NCBI RefSeq assembly: GCF_042453785.1 | Contig: NC_091675.1 | Coordinates: forward strand, 1,376,501 to 1,440,500 | Length of the DNA stretch: 64,000 bases | Source: Malus domestica | Taxonomy: Eukaryota > Streptophyta > Magnoliopsida > Rosales > Rosaceae | Direction of reading: 5' to 3' | Shown: positions 47,581 through 58,942 of the stretch, piece by piece | How the letters are laid out: each line of letters starts with the position of its first letter | Numbering within the stretch: position 1 is the first letter of the stretch | Position numbers and translations under genes: made by a program | Notes under the pieces: model-generated | Told to the model about the DNA's origin: nothing | The model's input: the letters and a program-made list of their open reading frames with translations, nothing else | The model's database searches: none

Positions 47581-48937
47581 TGTCACATCCCGACTCACGA
47601 ATAAAGACTATTCACGAGTTAGGGTGTGAATCATATCTTAGCTATAGAAATAAATTCTACAACCAAGATATAGTGAAAAATTAAATTAAATTACAACGAT
47701 TACACTGTATAACAAATCTTTTAGACTAAAAGCTTGAGTTTAATACATATAATTTATTGAGTACGCAACTAAAATAAAATATTAGTATACAAAATTAATT
47801 CATAACAAAAGTACCAACTAAATTGAAATGGGTAACACTTGCAAATACATAAAATGTATGCAATGAGATGCATGAATGTACTCACTTCCTTCTAATACCG
47901 TCAACACATACCTAAGGCACCCAAGCCTGCACGTTCCATACCATGCTTATACCACTTGGCTCCGAATACCTTAGAGTTAACTCCCGTTCATCCCTTAACC
48001 CAATTTTTGTAATTAAACTCTCAGTTTCCACTTTATTAAACAGTCACTTCCCCCGACGCTCAATTGTATATTCAAGCCCTTCTCCCGACGCCTGACATAT
48101 ACACGATTTCATTATTTTATAATCAACCAATTTGTATACTCAAGCCTTTCATCCTACGTCTAACATATACAAGGTTCATTATTTTATATTCAAGGCAAAC
48201 TTCAACCCTTGAATATCCTCGCATGGGTTGCATATGCATTTACGTTTTCACTATGTAAGAGAGCTTTACAAAAAAATACAATGAAGATGGCCTAGAGCCT
48301 TTACATAAGGTAAAAGAAAAGGATGGTGGGAAGAGTGGTCTATGAAGAAGATAAGGTTTTTGTTTCTTTTTCCCCGTGTGTTCCTGTTGGTGGTGTGGTG
48401 GTGTTCTCTCGCCGTTTCTCTCCTCCCTCTGCTTTTATGGATGAAGAAATGGAATCATCCATTAAGCCTCAAGGACAAGTTTCACTTTGTTTTGCAACAC
48501 TTGGACATCTTGTAATTGGAAGCAATCATTCCCATGCATGTGGACAAATACTCAAAAGCCACATTCAAAGTCTAAGGATTATGAATCCCACCTCTCCAAT
48601 TTTGGAGGGGATGAGTCATCACCAAACATTTAACTCTTAGATTCCTAATGATTACAAACTTGCCAACTCACTCTTATTTGGTAAAAATATCAAGCCAAAC
48701 TCATCATAATTCCCTTATCCAATTCAAACTAAAAATATCTCTAATTACATATGAACATGAAATAATACTAGCTAGTTTTTGAAATAGTTTGTATCACAAA
48801 GGATTTTACATTGAAACTATTTTACATATCGAAAGTAGGTTCTTGCATAAAATAAATCTAATAAAATCATTATGTAAAAATAATTACCCACATACACACA
48901 CACATATAACCATTTTTTTTAAATACGGGTTATTACA
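47581..48937 (-). mobile_element. Gypsy-type solo LTR, about 1357 bp
   Basis: On the minus strand it starts TGTAATAACCCGTATTT and ends GTCGGGATGTGACA, end sequences common to plant Gypsy LTRs. Flanks ttgcc (47576-47580) and ctgcc (48938-48942) agree at 4 of 5 positions, compatible with a decayed target duplication. No primer-binding site, polypurine tract or pol sequence lies beside it, so it is a solo LTR. An open frame inside (48323-48640) has no recognisable domain. Confidence 0.65.
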
Positions 48938-49526
48938 CTGCCTGCAATTCTCTTTGGGGGACGATCTGTAAATTCCTACGTAAATCTGCTGGCAGCAGGC
49001 ATTTAAGTATCATGCATAAGTCATTCCGGCTCGAGGTTGTGGGTATGTATAAGGATTATGAATCCCACCTTTCCAATTTTGGAAGGGATGAATCATCACC
49101 AAACATTTAACTCTTAGATTCCTAATGATTACAAACTTGCCAACTCACTCTTATTTAGTAAAAATATCAAGCCAAACTCATCATAATTCCCTTATCCAAT
49201 TCAAACTAAAAATATCTCTAATTACATATGAACATGAAATAATACTAGCTAGTTTTTGAAATAGTTTGTAGCACAAAGGATTTTACATTGAAACTAGTTT
49301 ACATATCGAAAGTAGGTTCTTGCATAAAATAAATATAATAAAATCATTATGTAAAAATAATTACCCACATACACACACACATATAACCATTTTTTTTTAA
49401 ATACGGGTTATTACACTGCCTGCAATTCTCTTTGGGGGACGATCTGTAAATTCCTACGTAAATCTGCTAGCAGTAGGCATTTAAGTATCATGCATAAGTC
49501 ATTCCGGCTCGAGGCTGTGGGTATGT
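48573..49526. repeat. 477-bp tandem duplication across the solo LTR edge
   Basis: 48573-49049 and 49050-49526 are near-identical. Each unit contains about 365 bp of the LTR end and about 112 bp of flank (ctgcctgcaattctctttgg ... gtgggtatgt). The duplication therefore happened after the LTR had inserted. Confidence 0.9.
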
Positions 49527-49842
49527 CCTGACGCTGATGGTGAAAGTAACTAATCTCCCCCTAAACTTTTTGTTAAAAAAAAAAAAGAATCCCTATACTT
49601 CAATAACATATCCTAAATTATAATTATGATCAGTTGTTTCTCATTACCTTTTTTGTGTTGGATTATGCTATTAACTTATTGAACTACAGCGTCATGCTGA
49701 TAAATATAGGGGTGAATCAAATAGTTAGTTAAAGATTTGGGGCTTGAAAGTTTATATATGTACATATATGTACGATGTTAGGGTTTTGTCTGGCTGTTGT
49801 ATTTTGGCCTTAGGATTTTCCAACGTTAGGTTATAAACTTAT
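49527..49842. other. Intergenic
   Basis: No gene seen. The last part (from about 49795) is the ancestral upstream region of the first methyltransferase gene, as the same words recur after the inserted element. Confidence 0.5.
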
Positions 49843-49850
49843 AGTGCGTG

Positions 49851-50947
49851 TAGTGGCGAAGCCACGTGAGGGCGAGGAGTGGCGGCCGCCACTCCCCTCG
49901 CCGGAAAACTGGACTGGATATCTGGGTCAGCCCCTCCTCTTGCCGGAACTAAAGCCCAGGAGGAACAATTCGCCCCTCTGTTCTCGTTCAAAAACCTACC
50001 CCCTCCTAATCAGTCACAAAATCGAAAAGCACAATAGGAGGACGCCTAGGTGGGACTAGAAGGGATTAGGCAGAGCTAAGCGGAATCTGAATTTTTTTTT
50101 TTTGCAGAGCCAGCTGCGAGGAAGCAGATGACTTTGGTCTCATTTTGCACGGTTCATTTGAGATGGTCCCACCATCTTTTTAATTGCTACACGTTTTCCT
50201 TTAAATAGTCCACCATCTTCTTTCTACTTCTTTTTATTTCCTTTTATTTTGTATTAACCCCAATATCACTTTTTATTCTTTTTCATTTTTGTTGTAATGT
50301 TTTATTATACTATATATAAAAGAGAACACCTCAAAATGGTAGAACATTCAAAATGCTATAAATTGTAGTTCAAGAATTTTAAAAATTACATTGAACCAAA
50401 AGGAATTAAGGTAATTCACCACATTGTAATTTTGAATGAATTGAATTATTGTTTCTTGGTTATTGGAATTGTTATTACTGATAATTTAATTGTTGATCAT
50501 CAACATAATTATTGTTGATTAGTGATAACTTATATGATTATTGATCATTGATTAATTCAATTGTTAGTTTAATTAGTTATTAGTCATAGTAGAATTTAGA
50601 ATTAATAGTCTAAGTCATTTTTTCTTTCTTATTATACAGTTATGTAATGGAGCGATATTATAAGAAACAGTGCTTTAATTCTCATACAAAATTTTCGCGT
50701 AGTAGGTTTGATATTTATGAGTGGTTGGAGTGTAGTATAGTAAAAAATGTTGCATTTTGATGTTATTGTTATATTTTCTAATGTGATTTTTATAAAGCAA
50801 GAAATATTGGCAGCGATGTCTCCACTTAGAAAGGGTTTTTAAATGTAGAGGATTGAATTATGGACGCCATTACTATACAATAGGATTTGGTTGCTGCCAT
50901 TTTTTTACATTCGCCCCTCCCCTCTACAATTCCTGGCTTCGCCACTG
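49851..50947. mobile_element. Non-autonomous hAT (Tip100-like) element, 1097 bp
   Basis: Terminal inverted repeats: left TAGTGGCGAAGCCA, right complement CAGTGGCGAAGCCA. AGTGCGTG flanks it on both sides (49843-49850 and 50948-50955), a perfect 8-bp target duplication. The GGCGAAGCCA-type end is known from plant hAT elements of the Tip100 group. The interior has no transposase frame and is AT-rich apart from a GC-rich left part. It is inserted about 420 bp upstream of the first methyltransferase start codon. Confidence 0.85.
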
Positions 50948-50955
50948 AGTGCGTG

Positions 50956-51334
50956 CATGGATATATGTGGTCTTGCACGTGACACATGGCACACAATGTA
51001 GTACGTACTAGTTCAGGTTTTTTTTTTTTGAACGTTAGGTTATAAACTTCTCATAATCACGACGTGTGGTTGCAGTTTCTGCATGGTTCGACATAGGAAA
51101 AAAATTTCAATGTACTCGAAACACAAGAAAAATATTATATGTCATTATATATATAAGTAAAGTAAAATTTGAAAAAAAAATATTTCTATTTGTATAACAA
51201 CATATGACATATCGTTTTATATTCCAGACATATTAAAAAACCTCTCCCGAGGTCTATATATCACACCAGCATCACTTCAAGGTTTCATAAGTTTTATGTG
51301 GGTCGATCTGTGCGGAAGACAAGGGCCTGACTAG

Positions 51335-51369
<35 letters not shown>
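50956..51369 (+). promoter_or_regulatory. Promoter of methyltransferase gene 1
   Basis: One G-box (CACGTG, 50976-50981), a TATA box (ctatata, about 51253-51260) and a (GA)n run (51338-51370) ending directly at the start codon. The sequence parallels the promoter of gene 2 at 58676-58942. Confidence 0.65.
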
Positions 51370-51375
<6 letters not shown>

Positions 51376-53154
51376 GTGCTGCAAATACTTCACATGAACA
51401 AAGGGAACGGCGAGACTAGTTATGCTCAAAACTCTAAATTTCAGGTACAATTTAATTTCTAATTTTAACAACAGCGCGCAAGGATAACGAAGGATATTAG
51501 TCGAGTAGTTCTTAATTATTATTGCATGGATCTCGTTTGATTAATCTAATAATTTTTTGTAGGAAAAAATATTATCCATCGCAAAGCCAATCGTTGATGA
51601 AGCTGTACAAAAATTGTTGTGCTCAAATATAGCACCAATTGGGAGCATGGGAATAGCCGATTTGGGTTGCTCATCTGGGCCAAACACCTTCCTTCTCATC
51701 TCCGAAATAATTGATGCCATACGTGCCACACGTAGGAGCTCGTCATCATTCACAGAATTTAGAGTGTTTCTAAACGACCTCTTTAGCAACGACTTCAACA
51801 CCGTTTTTATGTCACTCCCGGCATTCTACAACCAACTAAAGGAAGAACATGGTGCTGGACTCGGGTCTTTCTTTGTCTCCGCCACGCCGGGCTCGTTTTA
51901 CGGCAGGTTGTTTCCAGCCAAGAGTTTGCACTTCGTGCACTCTTGTTCTAGTCTTCATTGGCTTTCTCAGGTCCCTTATGGCCTGGATCTCCAGGCAGCT
52001 GCCAAAGCGTTGAAAAAAGGAAAGATTTGGATTTCTAAGACCAGCCCTCAATGCGTTTTGGATGCATATTCATTTCAATTTCACAAGGATTTTTCGTTAT
52101 TTCTCAAGTCCCGGGCTGAAGAAATAATTGGTGGGGGACGGATGGTGTTGTCACTCCCAGGCAGGTCATCCTCTGACCCATCAACTCCAGAGTGCTGCTA
52201 CCAGTGGGATCTCCTAGCTCATGCATTAATGACCATGGTTTCAGAGGTACCTACATAGAAAATATCCAATATTTAGTTTTAAGTTCCTAGCAATTCTCTT
52301 CATCTCCTAAGAAGAATTTTCTTAATAATTTAACTTCTTTTTATGAATTTTTTTTTTTTGTTATTGAGGAACAATAATTCAAGAATCAAACCATAGAAGA
52401 AAACCTCTGACCTATCAACTGTTAACGTTGAGCGAAATAATAGTTGAGTGGGTAATAAGATTTGAGTTTACCTTTTTTTCTTCTTTTTTAAAATGATATT
52501 CAAGTTTTTTATTTTTTATTTTTATTTTTTTTACTAAGAATGGAGTTTTATAGACTGCTTTATGAAGAACCCATTTTTCTCTATTTTTCACAAGTAATGT
52601 TATTTGGACATACACAAGACACATTACTTAATACAGGCGAGACTCACACATTATGCCCACATTTATTAAATAGTATATGAGTAAATTTGTCAGCCTTATC
52701 ATATGTGTCCAAATTATTTTCTTATCTTTCATAAGCATATATATTTTAGCGTGTACAAATACAAACTTAATTTATTGCCTAGTAACATTTAGTATATGCA
52801 ATGGTATAGGGTCTTATCGAAGAGGAAAAGGTTGATTCCTTCAACCTTCCGTACTATGTCCCAAGTGAAGAGGAACTGAAGATGGAGTTAGAAAAGGAAG
52901 GATCATTTATAATAGACCGCCTTGAAGCCTTTGAAATTGATTGGGATGGTGGTGCAGAGATATCCGTTGTAGCCAGTGGACAGCGAGTGGCCAAGACCAT
53001 AAGAGCTGTGGTTGAGTCGATGATCGAATCTCATTTCGGAAATGATATCATGGATGATCTATTTCGTCGGTACGCCGAGCTCGTCGCGGATCACTTTTCA
53101 AAATCTAGAACCAAGTTGCTCAATTTGGTTTTGTCGGTCATTAGAAAGGACTGA
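51370..53154 (+). CDS. SABATH O-methyltransferase, jasmonate/salicylate carboxyl methyltransferase-like, gene 1
   Basis: Three exons, 51370-51444, 51563-52246 and 52810-53154, GT-AG introns, 367 residues. It would use S-adenosylmethionine to methylate a carboxyl group of a small acid. Motifs: [18 protein letters not shown] at the start, the SAM-binding block [15 protein letters not shown] (about residues 53-67), [41 protein letters not shown] (the Trp of the substrate pocket), [56 protein letters not shown] and [13 protein letters not shown]. The Ser-Leu-His-Trp form and LQILHMN start are closest, from memory, to jasmonate methyltransferases; salicylate or benzoate cannot be excluded. Compared with typical 380-residue members, the segment after IDWDGG is shortened by about a dozen residues. 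Tandem partner of the gene at 58943. Confidence 0.93.
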
Positions 53155-55090
53155 GTTTTCTTAAACTTCCCAATCAAATTTTTCGTCAACAGATTAAAGA
53201 TCTGGTCTCATTGTCATTTTCTCAGTTATGTTGTTGGATTTTGTTTTAGAAAATGTTAAGGGGAGATCGTATTTAATAAATTATGTTTGTACCACTTCTC
53301 TAATAAATGTAAAACCTACTTGAAGAACCTTACTTGTATCGGCGGTTCTACTTCTATTAAAAATTAGACATGATATCTACTTGGAAGGACCCTACTTGAT
53401 TCGTTTTAGGATGTAATATAATTACGGGCTTGGCCCCATTATTCATCCAGATCACGTTGAGCACTCAGAAACTGAATGGATTGTTTTTTCTTTTTGGTGA
53501 AAGAAGCCCAATCGACTTGTTTGCTGTGCGGACCTAAATGGTTAAGTTACACAACCGTACTTTTTCGAAAAAACTACATAAGCAAAAAGCGGATTCGCAC
53601 ATTTTTTATTAATTTATCATTTGATTATTTTCAATGTATTCCACTCAAAGGCTGAAAATTAAAAAAAACATGAAAAATAAAAAGAAATGTGTAGATAGCA
53701 CTATTCAATTTTATATGGTATTCTAAAGTATTTTTTATTTTTTATTTTTTAACCGTTAGATCTCTGGTCAAATCACACAAAAACTAAAATCTATTGGTTA
53801 TTAATTATTCTATGCTTTGAAGCACCACAGAATTTTTCTAAGGCTAATAGCATAATAGTTCGGGTCATGCAAACGAGGACCGAAACCATGAATGTGGGAT
53901 AATACGGAGTTGACTTGTGGCTAGTGCATTGAATGAGAGAAATATCAAAATTGGCTTTCACCCACATTGCTAGTTATACCAGGTGGTTGTGTTTTGGTAT
54001 TCCACACACTAATTTTGTATAAAAAAAGTTATATATACATCACAATCATTCGAAAATATTACACCCCACAAATACAATATCATTATTTCGTAACAATCTG
54101 AGAATAGATTGTCCTAATTTTGTTAGCTAGCCTATCAACAATTGTATTTCGTCTCATGTGCACACAACACATGGAAATTAGGGACCTTGATTCTTCATCT
54201 CCCATTTTCTCTCCCTTTCAGTCTCCTCTTATTTGAACGTTTACGATTAAGTCACATCAATATCTTGTTTTGATTTCTTTATGAAAAGAGAAAGACAGAG
54301 AAAAATGAGAGAGAAGCAAGCGAGATTTAGATGGAAAAGAATCCTAATCAATCCACCAACAACAGAAATTTGGTTCCTTTTTCTTTCTAAGATTAGACCC
54401 ATACAAAGACTAATAAAGAACCCATATTCTCCATTTATATACACAGTAAAGGATTCCCGATTCTCAAATTTGAAGACTTGAAGTTGACACATTAAGGATA
54501 TTCTTTGGAGCGTTGTATTTGGCTGAGATTAATAAATTATATGCGCTTTGCACTTGCCTATCTTTTCCAATTCTCTGAAATCTGTCATCCTTTTTTCATC
54601 AAATAATTTAAGGCCGAAACTTTTGCATGCGTCATTAGGTGGCAATTGCACGGTGGTGAAAAATTTAAAACATGATATTTAGAATATTGTTCGTACTCCC
54701 AACAACCTGCACGGACCTGGTCCCCTGCTCGGAATCGTGGATTACACAAATCTCTACTAAAATGAACAATAGCTAGGCCCTGGGTTTCCGTTCGGCCACC
54801 TATTGCGATTGTTAAGTTCTCTTGGTGAAAGCTTGCAGATCACGACTTTTTTTCTCTCAAGAAAATATATACATGTAGAGAAAACTCGAGTACAACCGAG
54901 TTCAGTACAATCAAAGAGGAAAATATTCTAAACTTTCGATGGTAAGGAATGATCCTAAATATGACAATTTTAAAAACATCAACAAAACTTGTAATAGCAT
55001 CCGCAAGAAAGTTTGTCTATCTGAAAACAAGATTTCAAATAATAGTGTTAAAAGATTGAATAGTTTTATTGGTGATTTTTTGCGTCCAAA
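53155..55090. other. Intergenic, 3' side of methyltransferase gene 1
   Basis: The first 80 bp or so still match the 3' flank of gene 2. Then AT-rich sequence without a gene. 54573-54845 is a diverged relative of 47168-47366. Confidence 0.5.
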
Positions 55091-55225
55091 TAGTTTTATT
55101 GTTGAATTTTGTTTTACAAAATGTTAAGAGAATATTACATTTAGAGACTATATTTGTATCACCGCTCTAATAAATGTAAAGCCTGCTTGAAGGTATCAAT
55201 CGGTAGGTATACTTCTGTTAAACAA
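55091..55225 (+). pseudogene. Remnant of a third methyltransferase 3' flank
   Basis: ttgttgaattttgttttac and ctctaataaatgtaaagcc match the 3' flank of gene 1 (53226-53330) with about one difference in six. Only 3' untranslated sequence remains; no coding exon is visible. It suggests that another copy once stood here. Confidence 0.55.
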
Positions 55226-55356
55226 GTAGTATAAATATCGTCTAACAAATATGATATCTTAATAACATCACCTTTATTTCTTCAAATTATTGTTGCATTA
55301 TAAGTCTATGTAATCAATTGGTGGAGTCGCGTTTCCAAATTGGTGGGAACATTTGA

Positions 55357-55545
55357 CTGTTGTCAGATAAATGTGGATAGACCAACACGATTAAATTAGG
55401 TGATTAACATGCAAATTGCAAAGGATTTAAGCACATGTTTCGAATATTTGGCATTTGTCAGATATATGTGGAAGACCAACACGTTTAAATTAAGTGATTA
55501 ACATGCAAATTGCAAAGAATTTAAGCACATATTTCGAATGTGTAT
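55357..55545. repeat. Tandem duplication, two units of about 95 bp
   Basis: Units near 55360-55447 and 55455-55545 share gaccaacacg, gattaacatgcaaattgca and atttcgaat with scattered substitutions. A shorter tandem (cactttaccctttattttg twice) follows at about 55707-55767. Confidence 0.75.
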
Positions 55546-56595
55546 ATGCTCCCTGGTGCTGCGAGAATACATGCGTGCAGGGATAAAAAAAATGTGGTCA
55601 CCGACATCAGTTGATTTTTGAGAACTTTAACGAAAAAATTCCGATATTATTCACTTTAACGAAAAATTACATTTTTACACTAAAAAGTTAATCATGGTAA
55701 TATTCACTTTACCCTTTATTTTGTCTTTATCGTTACACTTTACCCTTTATTTTGTCTTTATCGTTAAAACTCAAAGTTTTCAAACTCTTTTCATTAGTTT
55801 TCCTTTGATTTTTTTGGATTCCTGTTTCCACTCATTTAAAAATCAGCATTGACTTTTTTCTTGTAACTTTTAATTAAGCATGTTGAATATTATGTGGAGC
55901 AATAACTGAGTTTATTTTTTTATTTATACATTGTATTGATTGGCCCTTGACAGCGATTCTCGTATTTACAATTAGGGATTGGAAGTCTAACGTTGAAGAA
56001 AAATAAAATTCAAAACCCAAGCTTCATTGTTCTTTGTTTAATTAGTTAAATTGCTGCTTCTCTATGTTGATTGTTGAGTTTTTTTTTTTATTATTTAAGA
56101 AAATAGTATATATTATTGAAAAACTCATCCAATTCATAAGGATGGAGAAAAAACCGGAGCTAACATACATTTCGGGAAAAAAAAGAATTAGGCAAGCTCT
56201 GTACTAAATGCATAGCTTTACTCTCTTATCTGTACCATAGGAACATAAAGAATTATAGAGTGCGTTTATTATCTATTAAAATCTTTTAAAACCTATCATT
56301 TAAAAAAATCTATTAAAATCTTTTGAAATCTAAATTAACTACACCTATAAAAAAACACTTTAATATCTCTCTCATCGAAGAACTTATAACAAATGGTTGG
56401 ACCGCGTGCAAAACGAGTACAAGCAATTCTGCTCAGAATTAATTGGATTTAACTTTTCACGTATTAGAACTAATCTTCAAAAAAGTAATTTAAATAGGCG
56501 TCATGCTAATAATAGAGGCAAATCAGGCATACAGAAATAGATAATTAAAAACTTCCACTATTTTTGGGACTTGAAAGAGGTATATGTAGAAAACA
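55546..56595. other. Intergenic, no gene recognised
   Basis: AT-rich with homopolymer runs; no supported feature other than the short 31-bp tandem at 55707-55767. Confidence 0.5.
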
Positions 56596-57359
56596 TAATG
56601 CTAGGGAGACCAAAATTTTAAACTAAATTTACAAATCAAATAAGGGATGTTTTATTGGCATCCCACAATCTTATAAATACACCCCACACTTAAAATTGTT
56701 CTTTTAAATTTCAATTTTAAGCCTACTTCTACTGAAGCCACCCCACATGTTCAAAACAACAATAACATTTCACCTAATTGACATCTCGCTCACCCTCCGC
56801 CACTTCGTCGATCCATGCTAAGCACTCCATTCCCTCACCTTCCCTTCCCCCTTCCCTCCCCGTCGTTCTGCGAGGCCTTTAGCAGTTTGTAGAAACTGCA
56901 ATTTCAGACGCCATACTCAAGGATGTCTACTTGATGACTATGGGCAAGAAAACATATGGAAAGTGCTTCTGTAATATAAGGTCGGCATATGTTTGGGTAA
57001 ATGAAGTTGTCAGGACCATCTTCTTATAACAATTGAATTATTGAGATCAGTGGAATTCGTTAATGGTGGTGCATGTTATTTGGATGTTGCGAAGGGAATA
57101 CGTGGTGCATTTGTGGTTGCTGAGTTTGTTTTTTTTTTCTTTCTCAAATTTAAATAAGGGTAAAAGAGGTAGTTCAACAAGAATTCAAAAAATGGGGTGT
57201 ATTCATAAGATTGTGAGGTGTTAGTAAAAAAACCCATCAAATAATGTGGTACCAATAAAAAATAAAAACATTAATCAACACATTTAATAATCTAATCATC
57301 AATATCCACTTAATTTGATTTACAAAATTTAATTTAGAAGTTTGGTCCCTCAAGCATTA
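56596..57359. mobile_element. MITE (AATGCTAGGGAGA family) carrying a nested element
   Basis: The ends taatgctagggagaccaaa and, inverted, taatgcttgagggaccaaa match the termini of the 10978-11151 element. The inner arms (aaattttaaactaaatttac and its inverted partner) also match. Without the nested insert it would be about 170 bp, equal to its relative. Confidence 0.65.
56644..57236. mobile_element. Nested element, about 590 bp
   Basis: Inverted ends: left gcatcccacaatcttataaa, right complement acacctcacaatcttatgaa, both running into acaccccac/acacccca. It lies wholly inside the 56596-57359 MITE. The interior has a CT-rich stretch (about 56760-56900) unlike the surroundings, perhaps captured host sequence. 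Confidence 0.65.
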
Positions 57360-57439
57360 GCCATGTAGAAAAGTGGGATTTTGTCTGGATGTTGTATTTT
57401 GGCCTTAGGTCATGTTAGGGTTACATTGTAAACTTACAA

Positions 57440-58551
57440 GGCCAAATTTTTTTTGTGGTTCCTGTGGTGACACACTACTTTCAATGTCACCCTTGTGATG
57501 AAAAAGTTGTTAATTAAATTATCGTGGTGAACCCTATTAGCAATTGAGATCCAAATCCAAACTTCCGTTAGTCTTTCATTATATAAACTCATGTGACTAT
57601 CATATGGATCGGTCAAATACATCATTTCAATCCAAATTACATCATATTCCATGGACATCTAGTATGACTTAGGTATACGCTTGTTCTTTTTGCGTGAGTT
57701 ATGACAAACACCTGTTTTTCTTGTGAGTTAAAAAGTTGCAATATGATTCCAATGCACAAGCAAATTGAAACAAGTGAAAATGAGAGATAATTTACAAGAA
57801 TAGCTTAAAGAATAAAAGACAACAAGTGAACGACGTTGCAGTTTCTGCATTCAGACGAGTGAAAGGCATTACAGAATTAAAGAATTGAAGACAATGGGTG
57901 AAAGGCAGTGCAGAAAATTCAATTTTCACGTCTGCCCTCTTCATATGAACTTCAAGAGAGAAAGAAACGTAAATAATTTAAATTCAAAGAAGATTAAGAA
58001 AAAAATTGAAAGGTTGTGTACTGGCCAACTACGGCGTGCATCAAACCACACTACCAATTGAAGACAAAATTGAAAGACATATATGCATTCGGATTGGTAC
58101 AAATTGATACAAGAATGAAAATTCAACTAAGACTAAGATTCTAACTCATGATCAAAGGCATGTTGGCATTGAAAAAAAAAACAATAGTTTATTAGAAGTA
58201 TTATGATTTCCAAACGAAATTAAATCATACCTAAGAAATTATACGCGGCTTCACTTTCACCTTTTCTCCTAGCCATTGACGTGGTTTTACAGGTTTAGTT
58301 TCACTCTTTACATTCAAGCTTTTTTCTATGAAATATAATTCCGTTAAACCCTAACTCATACTAGATGTCCATGAAATGGGATGTAATTTGAATTAAAATG
58401 ACGAATTTGACCCTCCATGTGATAGTCATTTGAGTTTATTTAACGGAAGACTAACGAAAGTTTTGATTTGAATCTCAATTGTTAATAAAGCTTATCACGA
58501 GAGTTTAATTAAAAGTCTTTTCATCACAAGGATCACGAAAAAAAAATGGCC
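57440..58551. mobile_element. Long-TIR (Mutator-like) non-autonomous element, about 1.1 kb
   Basis: Terminal inverted repeats of about 220-235 bp (57440-57675 and about 58330-58551) both begin GGCCAAATTT/GGCCATTTTT. The flanking 9-mers, aacttacaa and aacttaact, agree in their first six bases. Long TIRs and a 9-bp target site are typical of Mutator-like elements; the superfamily call is inferred. No transposase inside. Confidence 0.65.
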
Positions 58552-58942
58552 AACTTAACTTGATGTATGTGGTCCTGCACGTGACATAATTGGCCAACTT
58601 AACTTAATGTATGTCGTCCTGCACGTGACACATTGCACACAGCATAGTACGCAGTAAGAGTTGCGTTATAAACTTTTGCATGTATGTGGTCCTGCACGTG
58701 ACACATGGCACACAACATGGTACGCAGTGATCAATGACGACTTGTGTGGTTGCAGTACTCCCGCATGGGAGATGGAACATAGCACACGCAGTAATAAGTT
58801 GGGACGTTTGTGGTTGCAGTGCTCCCGCATGGTCCGACATGGGGTCTATATATTCACACCAGCATCATTTTAAGGTTTCATAGGGTTTTGTGTGACTCCA
58901 TCTGTGGAGAAGACGGGGCTGACTTGACTAGGGGAGACTGAG
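58549..58942 (+). promoter_or_regulatory. Promoter of methyltransferase gene 2, with three G-box repeats
   Basis: A segment containing gtcctgcacgtgaca occurs three times, giving G-boxes (CACGTG) at 58578-58583, 58622-58627 and 58695-58700. A second local duplication, tgtggttgcagt followed by ctcccgcatgg, lies at about 58744-58768 and 58809-58833. The TATA box (ctatatat, about 58846-58853) stands 90 bp before the start codon. Gene 1 has one copy of each. Confidence 0.7.

Noticed and set aside
48323-48640. 105-residue frame as a possible gene
   Set aside because: It lies across the solo LTR and the start of the tandem duplication and shows no domain.
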